Positions 8,611 through 18,175 of a stretch of DNA of 64,000 bases are shown here, in pieces. Positions within the stretch are counted from its first letter, which is position 1; each line of letters opens with the position of its first letter. Origin of the DNA: Dechloromonas denitrificans (GTDB taxonomy: Bacteria; Pseudomonadota; Gammaproteobacteria; Burkholderiales; Rhodocyclaceae); the NCBI RefSeq assembly GCF_020510685.1, contig NZ_CP075185.1:806001-870000 (forward strand), in the 5' to 3' direction. Both the position numbers and the translations under genes were made by a program. The notes under the pieces were generated by a model, which was not told where the DNA came from, searched no databases, and saw only the letters and a program-made list of their open reading frames with translations.

Positions 8611-9209
8611 TTCGTTGCGGTCGACCGGCGCACGGTAACCCATTGCAATTCGCATTCGGCGCTCAGTTGGGCGATGGCCGAACGGTTATCGCTGCTACCT
8701 GCCTGCGGGGCCAGCTTGCAGTTGCGAACGAGGACCAAGGCCTTGGCTTCGCGTTGCACGCGGGCGAGGAAGTTGATCAGATCTTCTTCGTGGAGCAGGC
8801 GGAGTTGCAGGCGCATCGAGCTGGCAAAGTAGGCAAAAGCCGCGCCGTTAACGCTTTCCAACGGCTTCTGGGCGCCAAATTCGTAGTTCATGCCGGGCAG
8901 GCGCATGTCTTGCTGGATTTGACGCAGCAGTTCCGTCCAGTCCAGACGCCTTTCTTCTCCGGTGATGCCGGAGTTCTGCATTTTCTGGAACATCAGCGCT
9001 CTTTCCTTGAGCTCCTGTTCTTCAGTACGAACCTGACGCAGGCGCTGTTCCACCTGGCTCATGCTCGCTGCTGCGCCATTCCTCTCTTGCCCGGCCTTTT
9101 GTTCCTGCTGCAGGCTCCACCAGACGAGCAAGCCGGCTAACAGGAACAGGATTAGTGTGCCGAGGATGGGCAGTCGAAGTTTGACCAGATCGCCGACGGT
9201 AAATTTCAT
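8607..9209 (-). CDS. mshJ: MshJ-like (PilO-type) inner-membrane pilus assembly protein
   Basis: This 200-residue bitopic protein has a cytoplasmic N-terminus, one membrane helix (LGTLILFLLAGLLVWWSLQ), a coiled coil (QVEQRLRQVRTEEQELKERA) and a small C-terminal alpha/beta domain. That is the plan of PilO/GspM-type alignment subcomplex proteins. In MSHA and type IV systems they bridge the cytoplasmic PilM/PilN parts to the outer-membrane secretin. It overlaps the mshI-like stop by 4 nt (ATGA). Confidence 0.72.
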   Translation of the reverse strand: MKFTVGDLVKLRLPILGTLILFLLAGLLVWWSLQQEQKAGQERNGAAASMSQVEQRLRQVRTEEQELKERALMFQKMQNSGITGEERRLDWTELLRQIQQDMRLPGMNYEFGAQKPLESVNGAAFAYFASSMRLQLRLLHEEDLINFLARVQREAKALVLVRNCKLAPQAGSSDNRSAIAQLSAECELQWVTVRRSTATK

Positions 9210-10723
9210 GGCGCGATTTTCCGGGTAATCTCGACTGCGAATTGGCGCGGCTGCGCATTTTCGTCCTCACTGTCGCCGCCGCGCAGCGCCCGTCCGGATT
9301 CCATGTCGAATGGTTGTTGCAGCACGCTCACGGAACAGGCCGGGTCGCTGCGCAACAGCTCTGCGAATTGCTCGAAGCTGGCAAGAATCTGCCGGGGTGT
9401 CGCGTTCGGTTCAGGGCGGATCGCTCCGCGGATTGTCGTGATTTCCTCGTTGCCTTCGATACTTGAAGCGGCGGCGGGCGTGCCCTGGCGGCCGATTTTC
9501 CACTCGATGCCTTCGAGGATGACGTTGGGCATCTGGTCGAGAGCCCGGCTGACCAGCCGATAGGCCCCGCCGGGCAGATGCTGTTGACGACTGAGGTCGG
9601 CATGGCGGGTGGTCAGCCGGCGCAAGGTGTCATTGTCGATGCCGAGTTGCGGGAAAGTCGCGGAGATTTCCTGATAGCGCCAGCTGAGATCGGCTTCGCT
9701 GGTGCGTAGCGCCTGGGTTTCCTGGCGCAGCGCGTAGGCATCGTAGTTTTCCTTGGCCGAGAACAACAGGCTGCCGAGCAGGGCGATCAGGCCGGCGGCG
9801 ATAATGCTCTGGCGGATTTGCGAGAGCCGGAAATCGTGACGATGCACTTCACCGGCGAACTGCTGGCTGGGTGCTGCCGTGGCCAGCAGGTGAAGAAACA
9901 GAAAGTCGCTGCGACTGTCTTCGGGCGGCGTGTGCAGGCCGAGCTTGTGCGCGGCGACGTGGCTGTCGATGATCGAAAAGGCCAGGTGGCCATGGTCCGG
10001 GCAGGCGTGTTCGATGGCCGGGATGGCTGGCGGGGAGGCGACGATGAAGACCGGCAGGGTCTCGTCACGGCTGATCAGGCGCTGGCCGATCAGGTATTGG
10101 TGCAGCTTCCCGGCTTCGGCGGCAAAGCTGCTGGCGACGCCGGCAATGCTGCTGTCGGTAATCGGCGCCATCCGCGAGAAAAGCGTTTGGCCACTGACCA
10201 GGTAGCTTTCGCGTATCGAATGATCCTGCAGCGTCAGAAGCAGGCAGCGACCGTTGGCCAGGCCGAGCTTCTTCAACAGCTGGCCACCCAGTTGGGCAAC
10301 CGTATAAACGCCGGCCAGTGGGGCTTCGGCGTCGTTGATGCGTTGTAGCCAGGGTTCGAAATGGATCGGATTGGTCAGCGCCGAGATCAGCAGTTTTTCG
10401 TTCTTCCGCTGGCTTTTCTCGTAACCGAGTGAAAACGCCGTGGCCAGTGGCGTGCCGAGGAAGTGCTGGCCGATCTTGCGGGTGATCAGCGCCTGCCGGT
10501 CGCTGCCATGCAGGAACGGGATGGTTTCGAGAACGTGACCTTCTTCGGTGACGTTGGCGAGCAGCGAGAAATGACTGTGGCGATGCGCGGCCAGATACTC
10601 GGCAAAGCCCGCCAGGCCTTCGTCGCCATTTTCGAATGCGCCCTCCGGCAACAGCTTGCCGTGCCGCCAGAGATAGGCCGAGAGGCGGTGCGTATTGAGA
10701 TAGAGCAGGCGACGGGCGATCAC
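9206..10723 (-). CDS. mshI: MshI-like PilM-PilN fusion
   Basis: The protein has 505 residues. The first ~290 resemble an actin-like PilM/GspL cytoplasmic domain. A membrane helix follows (IIAAGLIALLGSLLFSAKE, about 310), then a coiled coil and a PilN-like periplasmic domain with MPNVILEGIEWKIG. It should form the inner-membrane platform with the MshJ protein. The start is GTG at 10723, overlapping the stop of mshG (GTGA). Family recognition is from architecture and position; individual motifs are weakly conserved. Confidence 0.72.
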   Translation of the reverse strand: MIARRLLYLNTHRLSAYLWRHGKLLPEGAFENGDEGLAGFAEYLAAHRHSHFSLLANVTEEGHVLETIPFLHGSDRQALITRKIGQHFLGTPLATAFSLGYEKSQRKNEKLLISALTNPIHFEPWLQRINDAEAPLAGVYTVAQLGGQLLKKLGLANGRCLLLTLQDHSIRESYLVSGQTLFSRMAPITDSSIAGVASSFAAEAGKLHQYLIGQRLISRDETLPVFIVASPPAIPAIEHACPDHGHLAFSIIDSHVAAHKLGLHTPPEDSRSDFLFLHLLATAAPSQQFAGEVHRHDFRLSQIRQSIIAAGLIALLGSLLFSAKENYDAYALRQETQALRTSEADLSWRYQEISATFPQLGIDNDTLRRLTTRHADLSRQQHLPGGAYRLVSRALDQMPNVILEGIEWKIGRQGTPAAASSIEGNEEITTIRGAIRPEPNATPRQILASFEQFAELLRSDPACSVSVLQQPFDMESGRALRGGDSEDENAQPRQFAVEITRKIAP

Positions 10724-11919
10724 GTTTTTATCTTGCTGATGACGTCGTAGATGGGGCCGATGACCGACAGCATAATCCAGCCGAGCAGGGCGCCCATGAA
10801 CAGGGTCAGCATCGGCTCGATCATCGTCTGGGCCTTGCTGACCGATTCCTTGACGTCGCGGGTATAAAAATAACTGACGTTGAGCAGGGCCTTGTCCAGA
10901 CCGCCGGTGTTTTCGCCGACCCGCAGCATGCGAACGACCAGCGGCGGGAACAGCCCGACATCGTGAAAGGCGCCGGCCACATTGCGGCCTTCGCGGATTG
11001 AATGCTCGACCCGTTGCAGTGCTTGTTTGACCACGCGGTTGCCGACGATGTCCTGGGTGGTGCGGATCGATTCGAGAATCGGGATGCCCGATGCGTAGAG
11101 CATGGCAAAGGTGTTGGCAAAGCGCGACAGGATGATTTTCTTGAGAATCGGGCCGACCACCGGCAGGCGCAGCTTGATGCCGTCGAGGCGCAGGCGGGCC
11201 CGCGGGTCGGTACGCAGGATGAACTGCCCGATCAAAAAGGCGACGATGGGAGTGAGCAGGAACAGATACCAGAAATTGACCAGCAGGTCGGAGATGAAAA
11301 ATAGCAGCTTGGTCTGGGCCGGCAGGGTCTGGCCCATGTTCTTAATGAACAGCTTGAGCTGCGGCACCATGTAGATCATCAGGAAAAACGTGGCGGCAAG
11401 GACGATGCTGGCGACAAAGGCCGGATACATCAGCAGCTTTTTGGTGTGCGAGGCGAGTTCGTCTTCCCATTTCAGCGACTCGGTGAGGCCGACCAGGACC
11501 TCCGGCAGTTGGCCGCTCGATTCGCCGGCTCTGACCAGGTTGACGAACACCTGGCTGAAGACATCCTGGTGGGTATCCATTGCCTGCGAAAGCGTCTGGC
11601 CGCCTTCGATATTCTCGATCAGTACGGCGATCACCTCGCGGAAGCGCGGGTGTTCGATCGAATCGCGCAGGTCGGTCAGCCCGTCGAGTATCGGCACACC
11701 GGCCCGGGTCAGCTGTTCGAGGTGAAAGCAGAAGTTGATCAGCTCGGGACGGGGGATGCTGCGGCCACCGAACAGCGCACGGTGTTCGACGACTGAACCG
11801 GTCACCAGATCGAGTTCCATGCGTTTCAGACGCATTTCGAGGTCGACCAGATTGATCGCGTCAAGTCGCCCGTAAATCATCCGTCCTTCGGCGCTGACCG
11901 CCTTGTAGTCGAAAAGCAT
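10720..11919 (-). CDS. mshG: MshG/GspF/PilC inner-membrane platform protein
   Basis: This 399-residue protein has the duplicated GspF domain. The first repeat is around RPELINFCFHLEQLTRAGVPILDGL (part of about 70-190). The second is around LSRFANTFAMLYASGIPILE (part of about 270-390). Each repeat is followed by membrane helices (YPAFVASIVLAATFFLMIYM; ILLGWIMLSVIGPIY-type C-terminus). It is the polytopic core on which the assembly ATPase acts. The open frame extends far upstream, but the ATG at 11919 gives the canonical start MLFDYKAVSAEG and sits 3 nt after the mshE stop. Confidence 0.92.
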   Translation of the reverse strand: MLFDYKAVSAEGRMIYGRLDAINLVDLEMRLKRMELDLVTGSVVEHRALFGGRSIPRPELINFCFHLEQLTRAGVPILDGLTDLRDSIEHPRFREVIAVLIENIEGGQTLSQAMDTHQDVFSQVFVNLVRAGESSGQLPEVLVGLTESLKWEDELASHTKKLLMYPAFVASIVLAATFFLMIYMVPQLKLFIKNMGQTLPAQTKLLFFISDLLVNFWYLFLLTPIVAFLIGQFILRTDPRARLRLDGIKLRLPVVGPILKKIILSRFANTFAMLYASGIPILESIRTTQDIVGNRVVKQALQRVEHSIREGRNVAGAFHDVGLFPPLVVRMLRVGENTGGLDKALLNVSYFYTRDVKESVSKAQTMIEPMLTLFMGALLGWIMLSVIGPIYDVISKIKT

Positions 11920-11921
11920 GG

Positions 11922-13628
11922 CTACATCCGGTCGGTCAGGTCGACGACGCGCGCCAGTTCTTCCAGCGAAGTCGTGCCGTTCAGCACGCGCCGCAGGCCG
12001 TCGTCGGCCAGTGTGCTGAAGCCCTGCAACAGCGCCCGGCTGCGGATTTCGTGAGTGGTGGCGCGGCGGGAAATCAATTCGTCGAGGCCGGCATCGATGC
12101 GCAGCAGTTCCATGATTGCGATACGGCCGCGATAGCCCTGAAAGTCGCAGAGTTCGCAGCCGGTCGGGCGAAACAGCACGGGGCGGGAACCCTCGGTCTG
12201 CGGGCCGAGCAGGCGGATCTCGTGCGGCTCGGCGTGGTAGGGCGTTTTGCAATGCTCGCACAGCCGGCGGATCAGCCGCTGGGCGACGATGCCGATGATG
12301 TTGCCGGCCATGATGTCGGGCAGCACGCCGATGTCGAGCAGGCGCGGCACCGCGCCGATCGCCGAATTGGTGTGCAGGGTCGTATACACCTGATGGCCGG
12401 TCATCGAGGCGCGGAAGGCCATTTCCGCCGTTTCGGCATCGCGTACTTCGCCGACCAGAATGACGTCCGGATCCTGGCGCATCATCGAGCGGATGCCGTT
12501 GGCGAAGTCGAGCTTGGCGTTTTCCGCCACCGAGGTCTGGCGGACCATGGCCATCGGGTATTCGACCGGGTCTTCGAGGGTCATGATGTGGATGCCCTCG
12601 GCGTTGATGTGATTGAGCACCGAGTACAGCGTCGTCGTCTTGCCGCTGCCGGTCGGGCCGGTGACCAGGATGATGCCTTCCGGCCGGGCGATCATCAGCT
12701 TCAACTGGTGCAGATGTTCTTCGGACAGACCGAGGTCTTCCAGCGGCACGATGCCCTTCTGGCGGTCGAGAATGCGCAGCACGATATTCTCGCCATGGAT
12801 CGTCGGCTGGCAGGCGACGCGGAAGTCCACCGGCCGGCCGGAAACGCTGAGGCCGATGCGGCCATCTTGCGGCGCGCGCATTTCGGCGATGTTCATGCCG
12901 GAGAGCACCTTGATGCGCACCGTCATGGCCGGCCAGTAGGATTTGTGCAGGGCGCGGATCTGGCGCAGCATGCCGTCGATCCGGTAGCGGATGCGCAGGA
13001 AATTGGCTTCCGGCTCGAAGTGGATGTCGGAGGCTTCGCGCTTCACGGCATCGGTCAGGATCGAGTCGATCAGCCGGACGACCGGCTGGCTGTATTCGTT
13101 GTCGGTGGTCGACAGGCTTTTCCAGTCGATCTCGCCGGTTTCGATTTCGTGCAGGATGCCGTCAATCGACAGTTCGTGGCCGTAATACTGATCGATGGCG
13201 CGGTCGATTTCCGATTCGCCGGCGAGCAGCGTCTCGATTGTCGTGCCCTCTTCGATCAGGGCGCGGACGCGGTCCAGGCCGACGATGTCGTTGACGTCGG
13301 AAATGGCCAGGGTCAGTCGGCGAGTCTGCCGGTCATAGTCGAGCGGCAGCAGGTGGTAGCGCTTGGCCAGATCGCGCGGTACCAACTTGAGGGCCTGGGG
13401 GTCGATGACGGCGTGCGTCAGGTCGATGCTCTGCTTGCCCAGACTCTCCGACAGCGCCTGGCGCAAGGTGGCTTCGGACACGAAACCGAGCGACACCAGC
13501 AGTTTGCCGATCGGCTGGTTCTGCTTCATCTGCTCGAGCAGCGCGATGCGCAGCTGATCTTCCGAAAGAATGCCTTCGGCGATCAGGATTTGACCCAGTG
13601 GCCGGCGCGTCAGGGCGGAGGTGTTCAT
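11922..13628 (-). CDS. mshE: MshE/GspE/PilB-type pilus extension ATPase
   Basis: The protein has 568 residues. An N-terminal MshEN/T2SSE-N domain (about 10-150) precedes the secretion ATPase domain. Walker A is GPTGSGKTTTLYSV (about 322), the Asp and Walker B boxes include DPDVILVGEVRDAETAE, and the His box is TGHQVYTTLHTN. A tetracysteine zinc site follows (LCEHC ... CELCDF). MshEN domains of this family bind cyclic di-GMP; RLGQ/LxxxL-type signatures near RRPLGQILIAEG and IGKLLVSLGFVS are visible at the N-terminus. It powers fibre assembly from the cytoplasm. The start at 13628 was chosen because upstream sequence is the mshN reading in another frame. Confidence 0.93.
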   Translation of the reverse strand: MNTSALTRRPLGQILIAEGILSEDQLRIALLEQMKQNQPIGKLLVSLGFVSEATLRQALSESLGKQSIDLTHAVIDPQALKLVPRDLAKRYHLLPLDYDRQTRRLTLAISDVNDIVGLDRVRALIEEGTTIETLLAGESEIDRAIDQYYGHELSIDGILHEIETGEIDWKSLSTTDNEYSQPVVRLIDSILTDAVKREASDIHFEPEANFLRIRYRIDGMLRQIRALHKSYWPAMTVRIKVLSGMNIAEMRAPQDGRIGLSVSGRPVDFRVACQPTIHGENIVLRILDRQKGIVPLEDLGLSEEHLHQLKLMIARPEGIILVTGPTGSGKTTTLYSVLNHINAEGIHIMTLEDPVEYPMAMVRQTSVAENAKLDFANGIRSMMRQDPDVILVGEVRDAETAEMAFRASMTGHQVYTTLHTNSAIGAVPRLLDIGVLPDIMAGNIIGIVAQRLIRRLCEHCKTPYHAEPHEIRLLGPQTEGSRPVLFRPTGCELCDFQGYRGRIAIMELLRIDAGLDELISRRATTHEIRSRALLQGFSTLADDGLRRVLNGTTSLEELARVVDLTDRM

Positions 13629-13635
13629 GGCGAAG

Positions 13636-14883
13636 TCAGGGCTGTCTTTCCGGCTGGAGATCAAGCAGGCGTTTTTTGACCTGCGCCCGATCGAAGGCCG
13701 CCGGCCGCTGTTCGGCAGCTTCCAGCGCCAGCCGGTAATGTTGGGCGGCCGGGCGGCTTTGCCGGAGATGATCGAGACTGACCGCCAGATTGAACAGGTA
13801 GTCCGGATTGTCGCTTTCGGCAGCAACCGCGTTGAAATAGAGCTGTTGCGCCTCGGACCAGCGTTTCTGGCGAGACAGCAGATTGCCCAGCGCGAAGTTG
13901 AGCGGCGCCGATTCAGGCTGGGCGGCCAGCAGGGTTTTCAGGCGGCTTTCGGTGTTCAGCGGGTCGGCGCTGGCCGTTGTGCCGTTCAGTACCGCGGCCT
14001 GGACGGCCGCGTCGCTCGGGTTGGCGACCAGTGCCCGCCGATACAACTCCTCGGCGTCGGCTGGCTGGCCCTGGCGCTGGGCAATCGCCGCCAGCGCCAG
14101 CAGGGCATCGGTATTGTTCGGGTCACGCCCGAGCGCCTTCTCGAAGTTCCGGCGAGCCAGATCGAGATCGTTGCGCTGAATATCGGCGTGGCCCTGCAGC
14201 AGGTTGCTGTCCGGCTCCGGACGGGTGCGGGCGAGGCGAATCGGCGTCCCCGGGCCAGCTTCGGGGGCGGTTCGTGCGACGCGCTCGGGGCGGCGCTCCG
14301 GGGAAGGCGATGGGAAAAGCCGCGCTTCGCTGTCGGCCGGGGGCTGTGCGGTCGGCTGGGGTGATGTGGCAAATGCGGGCGGTGGGCTGACGGGGGCGGG
14401 CGGAGTCGGTGCAGCCATGGCTGGTGCCCGGTTGACGGGAGGGGCCATCGAATTGTTGCCCATGCTGTTCAGTTGAAACCAGACATATGCAGCGATCGCC
14501 AGGCCGGCTATGCCGAGCGTGCCAAGCGCCAGCCAGAGCGGCCCTTTCGAGGGTTTGCTGGCGGTTTGCTTGGCCATGAAGGCGTTGCGGACCGCATTGC
14601 GCCCGCTTTGTTCGGCGGTATTCTCGCCGGCTGGTTTCGGGCTGGCGCGCGGCCGTGGCGGCACGTCCGGGCGTGCGGCGCTGGCCAGGTCGGCGTCGAC
14701 CGCATCAAGGTGGGTGGCGAGGTCGGGTAAGGGGCTGCTGCCCGCCTTCGCCTGGCCGGTGCTGATCGGCTCCAGGCTCAGCCCTTCGCCAACGGGCGGC
14801 GCGGCCTCCTTGCCGGTCAGCGCTCGTGTCGCTTCCTGCTTGCTTGTCTCGGCCCGTTTCAGGGCATCCATCAACAGGCTCAT
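13636..14883 (-). CDS. mshN: MshN-like membrane-anchored TPR protein
   Basis: This 415-residue protein has a conserved N-terminus (MSLLMDALKRAETSKQEA) shared by MshN/GspB-like proteins. A Pro/Ala-rich linker leads to one membrane helix (LWLALGTLGIAGLAIAAYVW, about 115-135). A Pro-rich spacer is followed by several tetratricopeptide repeats (about 235-400). It probably scaffolds assembly in the periplasm. It starts 9 nt after the mshL stop and ends 7 nt before mshE. Confidence 0.85.
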   Translation of the reverse strand: MSLLMDALKRAETSKQEATRALTGKEAAPPVGEGLSLEPISTGQAKAGSSPLPDLATHLDAVDADLASAARPDVPPRPRASPKPAGENTAEQSGRNAVRNAFMAKQTASKPSKGPLWLALGTLGIAGLAIAAYVWFQLNSMGNNSMAPPVNRAPAMAAPTPPAPVSPPPAFATSPQPTAQPPADSEARLFPSPSPERRPERVARTAPEAGPGTPIRLARTRPEPDSNLLQGHADIQRNDLDLARRNFEKALGRDPNNTDALLALAAIAQRQGQPADAEELYRRALVANPSDAAVQAAVLNGTTASADPLNTESRLKTLLAAQPESAPLNFALGNLLSRQKRWSEAQQLYFNAVAAESDNPDYLFNLAVSLDHLRQSRPAAQHYRLALEAAEQRPAAFDRAQVKKRLLDLQPERQP

Positions 14884-14892
14884 ATCCCGCTC

Positions 14893-16713
14893 TCAGCGAC
14901 TCGGCACGACGTTGAACGGTTGTGCTTCGTTCGGCTGATTGAAGAAGCCCTGGGCCGGCAGGAAGCCACGCATTCCCGCAAAGTCGCCGTCAAGGCTGGC
15001 ATCCTTGATGACGATGGGACGCAGGAAGATGACCAGTTCCGATTTCTTGGCGGCGTTGTCTCGTTTGGTCACCAGCTCGCCGGCGAACGGGATCTGTCCG
15101 AGCAGGGGTAGGCGGCCAGTGTTGTATTCAATGCGGTCTTCCATCAGCCCCCCGAGAACGGCGATATCGCCGCTGGCAACCCGCATGACCGACTCGATTT
15201 CGCGCGTGCGAATCTGGGGTACAAAATTCTGTACGCCGGCTATCTTGTTGGATGGATTGGGGTCTTCTTTCCAGTCTGAGACGGCAGAAATGGTCGGTCG
15301 GATATTAAGGATGACGTTTTGGGTATCGCTGATTTGCGGTGTCACCGCCATCACCAGACCGACCGAAACAGACTGTGGCGTGGTGGTGACTGCCGTCGTG
15401 GTGCCGACATTGGCGGTGATGGTGGTATCTGCCTTGACGCTGAAGTAGACAATGTTTTCGACAACCTTGAGCATTGCCGTCTGGTTGTTGAGAACGGATA
15501 GGCGGGGACTGGATAGCACCTTGGTCGTGCCGAAGGATTGCAGCAAATCTACCGCGGCAATCAGGTTCAATGGCTTGTCCATCTGCTGGATTACCAGATT
15601 GAATGCGGCATTGGCCGTGTCGGCAACAGCCCCGCTGGTCGGACGGGTGATGGAAAATCCGGACTTGTCCGAACGAAAGCGGCTCCAGTCGATCCCCTGC
15701 TTGTAGCCGTCAGACAGTTCTACCTCAACGATGGTGGCCTCGATCAAGACCTGTCGGCGGGCCGAGTTGATCACCCGATCAACAAATTCTTGAATTCTGT
15801 CGTGCTGGCGTTGAGTGGCGCGGACGGTGATCACGCCGCTTTCGGCATTCATGATGACGGATGCGGCTTCGCGGAAGGTATTGCGGTGCATCACGGTGTT
15901 GCCGACCGCCTGGCTGTTCGAACCGGGAGTCGGATTGGCCTGGAGGGCATTGGCGATGGCTAGCGCCGCACGTTGGCCGCTACCTTGCGGCAAGGCGGCA
16001 GCACCGGTAGCGCTTTGCGTGGTGGTTTGTTCGATAACTGTCTCACTGGATCCTTCCGGCAGAACTTTGTCGGTTTCGCGCAGAATGTCCTTGATATTTT
16101 TTTCCAGCGATTCCCAGAATTGATTTTTCGAGGCGTTTTCGATCCGGGTGCTGGAAACGTTGCTGCCTGAGCCGCCCGCCGGGCTTGTTCCGCTGCCGCC
16201 GGCTGTTGCGGTGCCCGTGGCGATCTGGGTATTGGTTGACACCGTGCCGGTGACATTGCGCGACATGTTCACGTAATCGACCTTGTAATGCTTCAGGAAG
16301 GGCGAGTCCGGCATCACAGCGAGATTCGGGCCGTCGATTTCAAAGCGCATGTCGACCTGCTTCGAGATGCGGGTCAGTAGCTGCGGCAGCGTCTGGTCGA
16401 TGGCGTTCAATGAAACCGTGCCGGTAATGCCCGGATGGATGTCGACATTGACCTTGGCATCGCGGGCGAGGGCGAAGAGCAAGTCACGGACCGGTACGTT
16501 GTTGACGACTACGCTGTAGGTTTCGGCTTTCGGCGTGGCGCGCGGTTTGGGCAGGGCCAGACTCTGTTGCACCGGGGCCGGGATCGTCCCGCTGGCGACC
16601 GGCTGGGCGGTCTCGTCGCTGAGGTGCCCCTTTAGCGGTTCGCGGGGTGTTGGCGCAGAGCAGGCTGCCAGCAACAGGGAGAAAAGCGTTGCGCTGATAA
16701 AACCGATTTTCAT
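14893..16713 (-). CDS. mshL: MshL-type outer-membrane secretin lipoprotein
   Basis: The 606-residue precursor has a lipoprotein signal MKIGFISATLFSLLLAAC (lipobox LAAC, Cys 18). A secretin/TonB short N-terminal domain (VPVRDLLFALARDAKVNVDI) and an N1-like domain follow. A low-complexity Gly/Ser/Thr segment lies at about 165-190. The C-terminal secretin barrel domain contains VLSSPRLSVLNNQTA and VAVLGGLMED. It forms the pore for the fibre. The ATG at 16713 starts the signal peptide; an upstream start adds 14 charged residues and is rejected. Confidence 0.92.
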   Translation of the reverse strand: MKIGFISATLFSLLLAACSAPTPREPLKGHLSDETAQPVASGTIPAPVQQSLALPKPRATPKAETYSVVVNNVPVRDLLFALARDAKVNVDIHPGITGTVSLNAIDQTLPQLLTRISKQVDMRFEIDGPNLAVMPDSPFLKHYKVDYVNMSRNVTGTVSTNTQIATGTATAGGSGTSPAGGSGSNVSSTRIENASKNQFWESLEKNIKDILRETDKVLPEGSSETVIEQTTTQSATGAAALPQGSGQRAALAIANALQANPTPGSNSQAVGNTVMHRNTFREAASVIMNAESGVITVRATQRQHDRIQEFVDRVINSARRQVLIEATIVEVELSDGYKQGIDWSRFRSDKSGFSITRPTSGAVADTANAAFNLVIQQMDKPLNLIAAVDLLQSFGTTKVLSSPRLSVLNNQTAMLKVVENIVYFSVKADTTITANVGTTTAVTTTPQSVSVGLVMAVTPQISDTQNVILNIRPTISAVSDWKEDPNPSNKIAGVQNFVPQIRTREIESVMRVASGDIAVLGGLMEDRIEYNTGRLPLLGQIPFAGELVTKRDNAAKKSELVIFLRPIVIKDASLDGDFAGMRGFLPAQGFFNQPNEAQPFNVVPSR

Positions 16714-16810
16714 CGGGCTTGGCCTTGTTTGAACGAAAGTGTCAAAATTTTGCAAAGTTCCTTGAAGATGCTAGCACGTAATTTAGTGGATCGTCATGAT
16801 TCGGCGGGGG

Positions 16811-18175
16811 CTAGCGCAGCCGTGTCACCTGTCTGGGAAACGGCTGGGCGGCCTTGATCGATTCGGGCAGGGCCTGCATCGCGGCGGCCGCTGCTTCGCG
16901 ATTCGGAAAATCGCCATAAATGACGCCGACACGGTCGCTTCCCGACAGGCTGGAACGATAAGCGCGGAGCTGGCTGGGGTCGAGAAGTGGCGCGGCGCGA
17001 GCAAGAAATCCTTCGATTTCTCCGGTGTGGGTGGCATCGGTCGCCAGCAGTTGAATGAAGTAATGCTGGCGCGGTGCCTTTTCCAGCCACTCATCGTACT
17101 GGTCGAAATGCTGGCGGGTGAGCGGACCGAAGCGTATGTTGCTTGGGGATTCGGCCTGGCTGGCGCCCAGCGGGCGTGGTTGAAGCGTCTTGGCTGGCGG
17201 TGCCGGCAGGCTATTGGCTGTCACGCTTGGCGCATTGGCTAACGGAGGAGGAACGCTACGCGAACCGAGGTTGAAAGCCAGGGCGAACAGCAAGGTGGCG
17301 ATGCCGGTACCGGCCAGCCCCCAGAGCAGCGGCTTGACGTTGAATCCGGATTTTTGGCGCAGCGGGGAGAAGCGAGCATCCTGGGCGGCGATTCTTATTT
17401 CGCCGCTATCGACCTGGTGGCTGCCGTGCGAATAGGCGGCGAGCAGGGCCTTGTCGGCGAGTATGTTGATACGCCGGGAGAGGCCTTCGGAAATCTCGGC
17501 AATCAGTTTCACTGCGGCGGCGGTGAAGGGATTGGGGCCATGGTAGCCGGCGGCGCGCAGGCGAAATTCGATATAGCTGGCGACGTCGTCCGGCTTTAGA
17601 GGGGCCAGGCTGAAGTGCTGGGTGATCCGTTCGCGGAGCTGGCGCATGTCGTTGGCGGCCAGCCGTTCGTCCAGTTCCGGCTGGGCAAAGAGGGCGATCT
17701 GCAAGAGCTTGGTCGCCTTCGACTCGAGATTCGACAGCAGGCGGATTTCTTCGAGCGATTCGGCCGGCATCGCGTGTGCCTCGTCGATCAGCATGACGAC
17801 CCGTTTGCCGGCGGCGTAACGTTCGATCAGCGCATCCTGCAGGGCTCGGGTCAGCGAGTGCGTGGCCTTGCCGTCGGTTGGAATGCCGAGTTCGTCGGCG
17901 ATCGCGCCGAGGATTTCCTGGCGTGACAGCGAGGGATTGGCGAGGTACAGGGTTTCAACGTTGTCCGGCAGTCGTTCCAGCAGCATGCGGCAGAGCATGG
18001 TCTTGCCGCTGCCGACTTCGCCGGTCACCTTGACGATGCCTTCGTCCTGGGTAATGGCGTAAACCAGGGCTTCGAGGGTTGGGCCACGATTGGCGCCGGT
18101 GAAGAAAAAGTCGGTGTGCGGCGTGATGCGGAATGGCGGTTCGCGCAGGCCGAAGTGTTCGAGGTAAAGGCTCAT
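16811..18175 (-). CDS. mshM: MshM-like ExeA/GspA-type AAA ATPase with C-terminal SPOR domain
   Basis: The protein has 454 residues. It starts MSLYLEHFGLREPPFRITP, the ExeA family N-terminus. Walker A is GEVGSGKT (52-59), and Walker B with a DEAH-like box is VVMLIDEAHAM (about 124-134). A membrane helix lies at about 285-307. The C-terminal ~85 residues (HYFIQLLATDATHT ... RVGVIYGDFPNREAAAAAM) have the SPOR repeat pattern that binds denuded peptidoglycan. ExeA/GspA proteins help insert secretins through the wall, so the SPOR domain fits a cell-wall remodelling role. The ATG overlaps the regulator stop (ATGA). Confidence 0.88.
   Translation of the reverse strand: MSLYLEHFGLREPPFRITPHTDFFFTGANRGPTLEALVYAITQDEGIVKVTGEVGSGKTMLCRMLLERLPDNVETLYLANPSLSRQEILGAIADELGIPTDGKATHSLTRALQDALIERYAAGKRVVMLIDEAHAMPAESLEEIRLLSNLESKATKLLQIALFAQPELDERLAANDMRQLRERITQHFSLAPLKPDDVASYIEFRLRAAGYHGPNPFTAAAVKLIAEISEGLSRRINILADKALLAAYSHGSHQVDSGEIRIAAQDARFSPLRQKSGFNVKPLLWGLAGTGIATLLFALAFNLGSRSVPPPLANAPSVTANSLPAPPAKTLQPRPLGASQAESPSNIRFGPLTRQHFDQYDEWLEKAPRQHYFIQLLATDATHTGEIEGFLARAAPLLDPSQLRAYRSSLSGSDRVGVIYGDFPNREAAAAAMQALPESIKAAQPFPRQVTRLR

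Noticed and set aside
12051..13679. 542-codon open frame on the plus strand opposite mshE
   Set aside because: It is antisense to a gene with full Walker, His and zinc motifs; such long antisense frames arise from high GC. Its protein is Gln/His/Arg/Asp-rich without motifs.
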